Assembly: GCA_963697695.1 (NCBI GenBank)
Contig: OY969094.1
Location: 992,001-1,056,000, forward strand
Source: VRUE01 sp963697695
GTDB lineage: Bacteria; Actinomycetota; Thermoleophilia; Solirubrobacterales; 70-9
Direction of reading: 5' to 3'
Length of the DNA: 64,000 nucleotides
Shown in pieces: positions 18,463 to 25,024 of the stretch (the stretch's first letter is position 1; the number at the start of each line of letters is the position of its first letter). The translations under genes were made by a program, and so were the position numbers. The notes under the pieces are model-generated. The model ran no database searches, was not told the origin of the DNA, and saw nothing but the letters and a program-made list of their open reading frames with translations.

Positions 18463-18932
18463 TAGTTTTCGTCCTCGACCTCGTCGAGGATCTCCGTGCG
18501 TTTGGTCCTGCGCCCGCGGTTGACGTCCCAGTGCGCGAGCACACAAACGACAGCCAGAGCTGCACTGGCCGCTGCCACCACCCAGGAGAGGGGCACCTCG
18601 GGCACCGAGCCCTCCGATGCGGCGATCGCGGTCAGGGTAGCCCCCGCGGTGATGCTGAAGAACACGCCCCCGGCCCCCCGCCAAATCGTCGAGGGCTCCG
18701 GTCGCTCTCGCTCCACTCGCGTAATTCGTCGTAAGCGGCGCGACTGGTCCCGATCCGACCGTTTCTCGGCCCCGGAGCGCTCACGCGCATCTATGTCCTT
18801 TTGCGCCCGTGGGCGCACTGGTCCCTGCATTTGCTTTCCTTGCCACTGCCGTTCTCGCTCTGCCGAGAGAGGCGACGCGACAAGGGCTGCAGAAACCCCA
18901 ATCGCTAGGGCACCCTGAGCCAGGGATTCCAA
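18462..18932 (-). CDS. Hypothetical membrane protein with charged middle region
   Basis: 156 aa, no family recognised. A hydrophobic N-terminal segment (LAIGVSAALVASPL) could be a signal anchor. It is followed by about 60 highly charged residues and two C-terminal membrane helices (GVFFSITAGATLTAIAA and WVVAAASAALAVVCVLA), then a basic and acidic end. A convincing promoter lies upstream at 19057-19085, which supports the gene. The exact start is uncertain. Confidence 0.6.
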   Translation of the reverse strand: MESLAQGALAIGVSAALVASPLSAERERQWQGKQMQGPVRPRAQKDIDARERSGAEKRSDRDQSRRLRRITRVERERPEPSTIWRGAGGVFFSITAGATLTAIAASEGSVPEVPLSWVVAAASAALAVVCVLAHWDVNRGRRTKRTEILDEVEDEN

Positions 18933-19056
18933 GCAGAGCTCTTAGTCAGAATCTGTTCGCGTAGGGCCACCACTACACGGTATTTACCCGCCTAGGTTTC
19001 TACCCCCACCAGCGACCTCCCATGTCGCTGGCTCTGACTGGAGCGGGCTGTCTTCC

Positions 19057-19085
19057 ACTTTATGAACTGCATAAGTTCCTGTCAA
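19057..19085 (-). promoter_or_regulatory. Sigma-A-type promoter with an inverted repeat in its spacer
   Basis: On the minus strand TTGACA (19085-19080), a 17-base spacer and TAAAGT (19062-19057) form a near-consensus promoter. Inside the spacer GAACT-N5-AGTTC (19064-19078) is a perfect inverted repeat, the classic place for a repressor to block RNA polymerase. It would drive the membrane-protein gene at 18932 with a leader of about 120 bases. Confidence 0.6.
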
Positions 19086-19098
19086 GGTACGCATCAGT

Positions 19099-20022
19099 TC
19101 AGCTCGTATGCTCGGCCTCGGGGTCGCGCCAAACGTGCTTGCGCCAGGGTGGGGAGACAGCGAAGCGGGCGGTGCTGGTGGCGGCGACCGGCTCGAGGGG
19201 AATGAGGTGAACTCGGTGGCCGAGGGTAAGACGATCGATCCGTGGGATGCCGCCGGCGTTGCCGGCGTGGCTGCCGCCCGAGACGAGCAGCAGGCCGGTC
19301 TCCGGGCCCCAGCCGTTGTGAGCGCGAGCGCCGACGGCCTCGGCCACATCCTTCAGCGGATCGATGCCGGCATCTGAGCCCCAGTTGGCCACATCCTGGC
19401 CATGGTTGTAGCCGGTGTGAGAGGAGGCGCGCTGGTCGACCTTGCCATCGGGCCCGATCCGGAACTGGACGGACTCCCAGTCGTCCCGGTGATAGCCGGC
19501 ATCGCCTACGACCGGCACACCACGCAGAGTGGCGGAGTCCGCGTAGTAGAGCCAGTACTGGATGTAGAGGTTGCCTGCTCGATGCCCGGAGCAATCGGCG
19601 CCTTCGGCCTCCGTCCCCTCGGCCTCACCAGGCCGGCAGTCGATGACGTGGACGAAAGTGGAGACGGGTAGACCGGCGTCGGAACGACGAATGAGCCCAT
19701 ACGCCGGCCCGTCTCCGCACTCGGGATCGCGGCAACGACGGAAGTCAACCGGTACCGCCCGTGAGCCCCGCTCGAAGAGGATCGTCGGCATGTGCCTACG
19801 CACCAGCTTGCCGACCTCCGTTCCGTAGGCCGCGATCAGCACCGGTTCGTCGCCGCAGCTTTCCGCAAGAGCGGCAGCGCAGAGGATGCGCGAAGCGATC
19901 GCCTGGGCCAGCGCCGCCCCGGGAACCCGTACGCCGGCTGCGAGCAGGGAGGCGAAGAGCAGAGCAACGACCGCCAGCAATGCCACCCCCTCGACCGTCC
20001 CCTGCCCTCTCTCCGACCCCAT
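19099..20022 (-). CDS. Secreted protein with pilin/TadE-like N-terminus and Vps62-like domain
   Basis: 307 aa from the ATG at 20022. The N-terminus SERGQGTVEGVALLAVVALL resembles the class III signal of TadE/Flp-type pseudopilins: a short charged leader, Gly-Gln-Gly-Thr-x-Glu, then a hydrophobic helix. The rest is extracellular and Cys-containing. LYIQYWLYYADSA followed by YHRDDWESVQFRI resembles Vps62-related domains, which are poorly understood; the combination is unusual. Near the start there is overlap with a palindromic repeat (20029-20080). Confidence 0.6.
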   Translation of the reverse strand: MGSERGQGTVEGVALLAVVALLFASLLAAGVRVPGAALAQAIASRILCAAALAESCGDEPVLIAAYGTEVGKLVRRHMPTILFERGSRAVPVDFRRCRDPECGDGPAYGLIRRSDAGLPVSTFVHVIDCRPGEAEGTEAEGADCSGHRAGNLYIQYWLYYADSATLRGVPVVGDAGYHRDDWESVQFRIGPDGKVDQRASSHTGYNHGQDVANWGSDAGIDPLKDVAEAVGARAHNGWGPETGLLLVSGGSHAGNAGGIPRIDRLTLGHRVHLIPLEPVAATSTARFAVSPPWRKHVWRDPEAEHTS

Positions 20023-20028
20023 CCCAGA

Positions 20029-20080
20029 GGACGTGCCACCTCTTAAGCACCCATATGGGCACCTAAGAGGTGGCACGTCC
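20029..20080. repeat. Palindromic repeat, copy A (downstream edge of DUF559 gene)
   Basis: Arms GGACGTGCCACCTCTTA (20029-20045) and TAAGAGGTGGCACGTCC (20064-20080) are perfect complements of 17 bases; the centre includes the palindrome CCCATATGGG. Bases 20043-20080 match 20996-21033 at 35 of 38 positions in the same orientation. The stop codon of the DUF559 gene (20063-20065) lies inside it. Confidence 0.9.
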
Positions 20081-21007
20081 CTGATCCGCCTCGAGGAGGC
20101 GGTGGAGATCAGTAGCCACCGCTTCTGGTTCCCGCTCCAGACGGCGGTGCGTAACGCGGATGACGCGGTATCCCGCCGCCTGCATCGCCGCGTCGCGGGC
20201 CCGGTCGCGCTCGAAGGCGGCCCGGTGCCGGTGAAACGACCAACCGTCCACCTCCACGATCAGTCGGGGCTTTGGCCAGAAAGCGTCAACCTCTCGATTC
20301 AGGACCAGGACATTCGTCTGCGGCGTGGGCAGGTCGTGGTCGCGGCAGAAGACGAGGAAGCGCGCCTTGAGTGAAGAGCGGGCCGGTTCCGGAAACCTCG
20401 CGGCGTCGATCAGGCGGCGGACCCGGGGAAGGGCGTGGCGCCCTTGTCCGCGAGCGCAGACCTCCTCCAGCGCTCGTAGTTCGAGGAGGCCGAGTCGGTC
20501 CGCCTCCTCGAACGCCGCATCGAGGCGGTGTTCGTCAACCACCTCTGCGAGATCGAACAGCGAGCGGGCGACCGAGGTCACCGGGATGCGGTTGACGATA
20601 GCCCGGTCCTCCCTGGGGACTCCGCACTCGTGCACGGCGATACCGGGTCTCGTCCGCCCTCTGGGCGCGGAGACTTCGACGTCGCCGTGAGGCGTTCCGC
20701 AAAGGCCCCAGAGTGCCGCAGCGCTTCTGTGGCTGAGAAGCGCACCGTCGCCGCAGGCCAGAACGGCGGCCATCAGCTTTCCGCGAGGCGTCACCTCGCC
20801 GCGCCCGAACGCATAGACGCCGCGATGCAGCCGATACAGGCGACCCGCCTCGACGCGGCGGGCGATCGTGCGACGTCCGAGCCCCGCGACCACGAGCTGC
20901 TGCCGGGAGAGGACGCCGTGCTGCTTGTGGGCCAATGCGGCCAGTCGGCGCTCCCGTTTTGCCAGCGCACGCCGGGATCCTTGACGTTCCGTCAGTTGAG
21001 CACCCAT
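20063..21007 (-). CDS. AbiEi-like winged-helix plus DUF559 (PD-(D/E)XK-type) protein
   Basis: 314 aa. Residues about 20-70 (LAALAHKQHGVLSRQQLVVA, RRVEAGRLYRLHRGVYAFG) match the AbiEi-type antitoxin winged-helix domain. The C-terminal 100 residues are a DUF559/Vsr-like nuclease fold with EVDAFWPKPRLIVEVDGWSFH (candidate acidic residues Asp and Glu) and AGYRVIRVTHRRL. The start codon lies inside repeat copy B and the stop codon inside repeat copy A, so the gene exactly fills the space between direct repeats. Proteins of this architecture are widespread in Solirubrobacterales. A nuclease activity and mobility are inferred, not shown. Confidence 0.85.
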   Translation of the reverse strand: MGAQLTERQGSRRALAKRERRLAALAHKQHGVLSRQQLVVAGLGRRTIARRVEAGRLYRLHRGVYAFGRGEVTPRGKLMAAVLACGDGALLSHRSAAALWGLCGTPHGDVEVSAPRGRTRPGIAVHECGVPREDRAIVNRIPVTSVARSLFDLAEVVDEHRLDAAFEEADRLGLLELRALEEVCARGQGRHALPRVRRLIDAARFPEPARSSLKARFLVFCRDHDLPTPQTNVLVLNREVDAFWPKPRLIVEVDGWSFHRHRAAFERDRARDAAMQAAGYRVIRVTHRRLEREPEAVATDLHRLLEADQGRATS

Positions 21008-21033
21008 ACGGGCACATAAGAGGTGGCACGTCC
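20996..21033. repeat. Palindromic repeat, copy B (upstream edge of DUF559 gene)
   Basis: 38 bases matching 20043-20080 with three differences, in the same orientation. One palindrome arm (AAGAGGTGGCACGTCC) and the CCCATACGGG centre are present; the other arm is replaced by the coding start of the DUF559 gene, whose ATG is at 21007-21005. Confidence 0.9.
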
Positions 21034-21057
21034 TGGTTCGCCCCCAGGGGGCGGGGG

Positions 21058-22476
21058 CTAGAGCTGCTGGATCTCGGCGGCGATGTCGGCCGCGGCCTGC
21101 TTGGCGTCGGCGAAGAGCATCGAGGTGTTGGGCTCGTAGAAGAGGTCGTTGTCGATGCCGGCGAAGCCGGGGCTGAGCGAGCGCTTGATCACGATCACCT
21201 GCTGGGCCTCGTCGACCTCGATGATCGGCATGCCGGCGATCGGGCTGTCGGGGTCGTTCTTGGCCGCCGGGTTGGTGACGTCGTTGGCCCCGACGACGAC
21301 CGCGACGTCGGTGCGCGGCATCTCCGGGTTGATCTCCTCCATCTCCTTCAACTGCTCGTAGGGCACGTCGGCCTCGGCGAGGAGGACGTTCATGTGGCCC
21401 GGCATGCGGCCCGCGACCGGGTGGATCGCGTAGCTGACGGTGACGCCGCGCTTCTCGAGCTCATCGCCGACCTCCTTGATCGCGTGCTGAGCCTGGGCGA
21501 CGGCGAGACCGTAGCCGGGCACGATCACGACCGAGTCGGCGTAGGCGAGCTTGATCGCCGCATCCTGGGCGCCGATCGAGGTGTGGGGGCGCTCCTCGCC
21601 GCTGCCTCCGCCGCCGCCCGCGGGCGCGCCGCCGAAGCCGGCGAAGAGGACGTTGGCGACCGAGCGATTCATCGCCGTCGCCATCTCCATCGTCAGGATC
21701 GTTCCCGAGGAGCCGACCAGGGTGCCGGCGACGATCAGAGCGACGTTGTCGAGGGCGAAGCCCGCCGCCGCGGCTGAGAGGCCGGTGAAGGCGTTGAGCA
21801 GCGAGATCACGACCGGCATGTCGGCGCCGCCGATCGGCAGCACGACGAGGTTGCCGAGCAGCCCGGCGGCGATCAGGATCGCAATGAAGGTGAGCTGCGA
21901 GGGATCGTCGTTGTTGACCGCGATGTTGACGCAGGCAGCGAGGATGCCGATCAGCAGCAGGGCGTTGATCACCTGCTGGCCGGGGACCGCGAGCGGCCGG
22001 GTCGGGATCAGGTCCTGGAGCTTGGCGAAGGCGATGTTCGAGCCCCAGAAGGAGACCGAGCCGACGACGGCGGCGAAGAGGATCGGGATCAGCTCGTCGA
22101 GCGGCATCTCGTGGCCGAGCGAGATCCCGTGGCGGATCTCCGACCAGGCGATCAGCGCGACCGCGCCGCCGCCGACGCCGTTGTAGAGGGCGACCATCTG
22201 CGGCATCTCGGTCATCTGCACGCGAATCGAGGCGATCACGCCGACGGCGGTGCCGATCCCGAGGCCGAGCGCGATCAGGCCCCAGTTGCCGACGCCGTCG
22301 AGCAGCAGCGTCGTCACCACGGCGACCGCCATACCGACTGCGGCGACCAGGTTGCCCTGCTTGGCGGTGGTCGGGTGGGTGCCGCGGCGGACGCCGATGA
22401 TGAAGAGCGAGAAGGCGACGATGTAGAGCGCCGTGGCGGCATCGCCACCCGGCTCGAAGACGGCCAGCGGGGTCAC
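21058..22476 (-). CDS. pntB: NAD(P) transhydrogenase beta subunit
   Basis: 472-aa membrane subunit of proton-translocating transhydrogenase, which moves hydride between NADH and NADP+ using proton motive force. The N-terminal half has about eight membrane helices (ATALYIVAFSLFIIGV, WGLIALGLGIGTAVGVI). The C-terminal domain III binds NADP(H), with VPGYGLAVAQAQHAI, HPVAGRMPGHMNVLLAEA and VVVGANDVTNPAA. The GTG start overlaps the TGA of the 4-helix subunit (GTGA), so the subunits are coupled. Confidence 0.96.
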   Translation of the reverse strand: MTPLAVFEPGGDAATALYIVAFSLFIIGVRRGTHPTTAKQGNLVAAVGMAVAVVTTLLLDGVGNWGLIALGLGIGTAVGVIASIRVQMTEMPQMVALYNGVGGGAVALIAWSEIRHGISLGHEMPLDELIPILFAAVVGSVSFWGSNIAFAKLQDLIPTRPLAVPGQQVINALLLIGILAACVNIAVNNDDPSQLTFIAILIAAGLLGNLVVLPIGGADMPVVISLLNAFTGLSAAAAGFALDNVALIVAGTLVGSSGTILTMEMATAMNRSVANVLFAGFGGAPAGGGGGSGEERPHTSIGAQDAAIKLAYADSVVIVPGYGLAVAQAQHAIKEVGDELEKRGVTVSYAIHPVAGRMPGHMNVLLAEADVPYEQLKEMEEINPEMPRTDVAVVVGANDVTNPAAKNDPDSPIAGMPIIEVDEAQQVIVIKRSLSPGFAGIDNDLFYEPNTSMLFADAKQAAADIAAEIQQL

Positions 22477-22778
22477 GAGCCGCCCTTCCCGTCAGCGTCG
22501 GCCTTGGGTTTCGGCTTTTTGGAGAACATGCCGAGCATGCGGTCGGTGACCATGAAGCCACCGACGATGTTGATCGCACCGAAGGCGATCGCGATCGTGC
22601 CGATCGTGTACTCGAGCGAGTCGTCGGCGTAACCGACGACGATCAGCCCGCCCAGCATGACGATGCCGTGGATCGCGTTGGTCTGCGACATCAGCGGGGT
22701 GTGCAGGGTGGTCGGGACCTTCGAGATCACCTCGAAGCCGACGAAGGCGGCGAGGACGAAGATCGTGATCTCGGTCAT
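22473..22778 (-). CDS. pntAB: NAD(P) transhydrogenase alpha-2 (small membrane) subunit
   Basis: 101 aa starting MTEITIFVLAAFVGFEVISK, with three predicted membrane helices including LGGLIVVGY and IAIAFGAINIVGGF, and TLHTPLMSQTNAIHGI, the conserved segment of the alpha-2 chain. The alpha chain is split in two here, as in many Actinobacteria and Rhodospirillum. Five bases separate it from pntAA; a 4-base overlap joins it to pntB. Confidence 0.95.
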   Translation of the reverse strand: MTEITIFVLAAFVGFEVISKVPTTLHTPLMSQTNAIHGIVMLGGLIVVGYADDSLEYTIGTIAIAFGAINIVGGFMVTDRMLGMFSKKPKPKADADGKGGS

Positions 22779-22783
22779 CAAGC

Positions 22784-23902
22784 TCACTTGGCGGCCCTCT
22801 CGTTCTTGATCTCGCCGCCCTGCGTGATGCAGGCGGCGGCGACGATGTCGTCTTCGAAATCGACTTTCAGCTCGCCCTCCTCGGTGATCAGCAGCCCGAG
22901 CAGGTTCTCCAGGTTCTTGGCATAGAGCTGAGATGCCGGCGCCGGCATCTCGCTGGCGAGGTTGCGCGGGCCGACCACCTTGACGCCGTTCTCGACCACC
23001 GTCTCCCCCGCCTGGGTCAGCTCGCAGTTGCCGCCGCTCTCGGCAGCGAGGTCGACGATCACCGAGCCGGGCTGCATGCCGCGCACCGCGTCGGCGGTGA
23101 TCAGCAGCGGCGCCGGGCGGCCGGGAATCGCGGCCGTGGTGACGATCAGGTCCTGCTTGGCGGCGTTCTCGCCGAGCGCGTCGCGCACCTGCGCGTTCTC
23201 CTCCTCGGTGAGCGGGCGGGCGTAACCGCCCTCGCCCTCGGCGTCGGGGATGAAGTCCAGTTCCAGTGGGCGGCCGCCGAGCGAGGCGATCTGCTCCCAG
23301 GCGGCGCGGCGGATGTCGAAGCCGGTGACGATCGCGCCGAGGCGCTTCGCCGTCGCCACCGCCTGCAGGCCGGCGACGCCGGCGCCGAGGACGAGAACCT
23401 TGGCCGGCGGCACGGTGCCGGCGGCGGTGGTCATCATGCCGAAGAAGCGGCCCGACTCGCGGGCGCCGATCAGGGTCGCGGCGTAGCCGGCGGCGGCGGC
23501 CTGGGAGGAGAGCGCGTCCATCGCCTGGGCGCGGGTCGTGCGCGGGATCGCCTCCATCGCGAAGCTGGTGACACCGGCCTGGGCCAGGGCCTTGTTGGTC
23601 TCGGCCGCGGTCCAGGGAGCGAGGTGGCCGATGAAGAGCTGGTTGGAGTTGAGGCGACCGATCTCGGCGGCGGAAGGGGCGGCGACGCGAAGGACCACGT
23701 CGGCGCCCCACGTAACCTCGCCCTCGACTACGTCGGCCCCGGCCTCCGTGTACTGGGAGTCGGGATGCCCGGCGGCGTCGCCGGCGCCGGACTCGACCAG
23801 CACCTCGACCTTCTCGTTCTTCTTCAGCGACTTGACAACGTCAGGGACGAGCGCGACACGGCGCTCCCCCTCGGCGGTCTCTTTCGGCACTCCGATCTTC
23901 AT
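22784..23902 (-). CDS. pntAA: NAD(P) transhydrogenase alpha-1 subunit
   Basis: 372-aa soluble NAD(H)-binding domain I. It opens MKIGVPKETAEGERRVALVP as in the alanine dehydrogenase/transhydrogenase family. The dinucleotide-binding loop is VLGAGVAGLQAVATAKRLGA, followed by GFDIRRAAWEQ. The C-terminal part (EGELKVDFEDDIVAAACITQGG) contacts the membrane subunits. First transhydrogenase gene of the operon; an LLM-type oxidoreductase gene ends 32 bases upstream on the same strand. Confidence 0.96.
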   Translation of the reverse strand: MKIGVPKETAEGERRVALVPDVVKSLKKNEKVEVLVESGAGDAAGHPDSQYTEAGADVVEGEVTWGADVVLRVAAPSAAEIGRLNSNQLFIGHLAPWTAAETNKALAQAGVTSFAMEAIPRTTRAQAMDALSSQAAAAGYAATLIGARESGRFFGMMTTAAGTVPPAKVLVLGAGVAGLQAVATAKRLGAIVTGFDIRRAAWEQIASLGGRPLELDFIPDAEGEGGYARPLTEEENAQVRDALGENAAKQDLIVTTAAIPGRPAPLLITADAVRGMQPGSVIVDLAAESGGNCELTQAGETVVENGVKVVGPRNLASEMPAPASQLYAKNLENLLGLLITEEGELKVDFEDDIVAAACITQGGEIKNERAAK

Positions 23903-23934
23903 GAATACGCGGCGGGGGAGACTATGCGATCAGG

Positions 23935-24996
23935 TCAGGCCGGCGTCTGGACGCCCGCGATGTCGGCGAGGCGCTCGAGCGTGTGCAGCTGCTGGGCCCG
24001 GTCGACGTGGACCGGCGAGACGATCAGGCGGTCGATGCCGGCACCGCGGAAACGCTCAACCCGCTCCGCCACCTCGTCCTCGGTGCCGACCAGCGAGGTT
24101 GCCTCAACGACCTCGTCGGGCACCGCCTCGAAGGCGCCGCCGCGGTCGCCATCCTGGAAGCGGCGCTGCACCTCGTCGGCGACCTCGCCGAAGCCGAAGC
24201 GGTGGGCGAGGTCGACGTAGAAGTTGGTCTTGCGGCTGCCCATGCCGCCGAAGTAGAGGACGAGGCCGGCCTTGACCACGCTCTTCGCCGCCTCCAGATC
24301 GCCGTCGATCGCGACCTGCAGCGATGGCGAGACCTCGAGATCGGAGCGCTGGCGCCCACCCTTGGCGAAGCCGGCCTCCAGGTGCTCGCCCCAGGTCTCC
24401 TGGAAAGCGTCGACACTGAAGAAGATCGGGATCCAGCCATCGGCGATCTCCGCCGCCATCTCGACCGATTTGCGCCCGATCGCGCCGACGAAGACGGGGA
24501 TCTGGTTGCGGTCGGGGTGGAAGTTGAGCTTCAGCGCCTTACCCTCGCCATCCGGGAGCGGCAGCGTGTAGTGCGTGCCCTGATGGTCAACGGGTCCTTC
24601 GCGGGCGACGATCTCACGCACGACTTCGATGTACTCGCGGGTACGCCCCCAGGGCTTCGCGTAGGGGACGCCGTACCAGCCTTCGGAGACCTGCGGACCG
24701 GAGGGTCCGAAGCCGAAGATGAAGCGGCCGCCGGAGAGCTTGTCGATCGTCGCGCCGGCCATCGCGGCGGCAGCGGGCGGGCGGGCCGGGACCTGCATGA
24801 TCGCGGCGCCGAGTTTGAGCGTCTTCGTCTGGGGAACCAGCCAAGCGAGCACGCTGACCACATCCGACCCGTAGGACTCTGCCACCCAGACCGACTCGAA
24901 ACCGTTGTCCTCGGCCGCCTTGACCACCTCGATCGCGTCCTCGCCGGCCGGGCCGATGCCCCAGTAGCCAAGGTTTAGTCCGAGCTTCAGCGCCAT
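23935..24996 (-). CDS. LLM-class (probably F420-dependent) oxidoreductase
   Basis: 353-aa luciferase-like barrel: KLGLNLGYWG start, DNGFESVWVAESYGSDVVS, GGRFIFGFGPSGPQVSEGWYG and DLEVSPSLQVAIDGD. The pattern is that of F420-dependent methylene-H4MPT reductase-like or glucose-6-phosphate dehydrogenase-like proteins of Actinobacteria; the substrate is unknown. It directly precedes pntAA, which suggests a link to nicotinamide cofactor balance. It diverges from the P-type ATPase with only 28 bases between the start codons. Confidence 0.87.
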   Translation of the reverse strand: MALKLGLNLGYWGIGPAGEDAIEVVKAAEDNGFESVWVAESYGSDVVSVLAWLVPQTKTLKLGAAIMQVPARPPAAAAMAGATIDKLSGGRFIFGFGPSGPQVSEGWYGVPYAKPWGRTREYIEVVREIVAREGPVDHQGTHYTLPLPDGEGKALKLNFHPDRNQIPVFVGAIGRKSVEMAAEIADGWIPIFFSVDAFQETWGEHLEAGFAKGGRQRSDLEVSPSLQVAIDGDLEAAKSVVKAGLVLYFGGMGSRKTNFYVDLAHRFGFGEVADEVQRRFQDGDRGGAFEAVPDEVVEATSLVGTEDEVAERVERFRGAGIDRLIVSPVHVDRAQQLHTLERLADIAGVQTPA

Positions 24997-25024
24997 CCGA
25001 CTCGCACCCTATTGAATACTCGCA

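Noticed and set aside
18940..19098. Possible tRNA in the gap before the pilin-like gene
   Set aside because: No cloverleaf or GGTTCRA-type T-arm could be built; the stretch is explained by a promoter.
24997..25024. Paired divergent promoters between the LLM and ATPase genes
   Set aside because: TATT/AATA-like bases exist but no convincing -10/-35 pairs fit in 28 bases; leaderless transcripts are possible but not supported.
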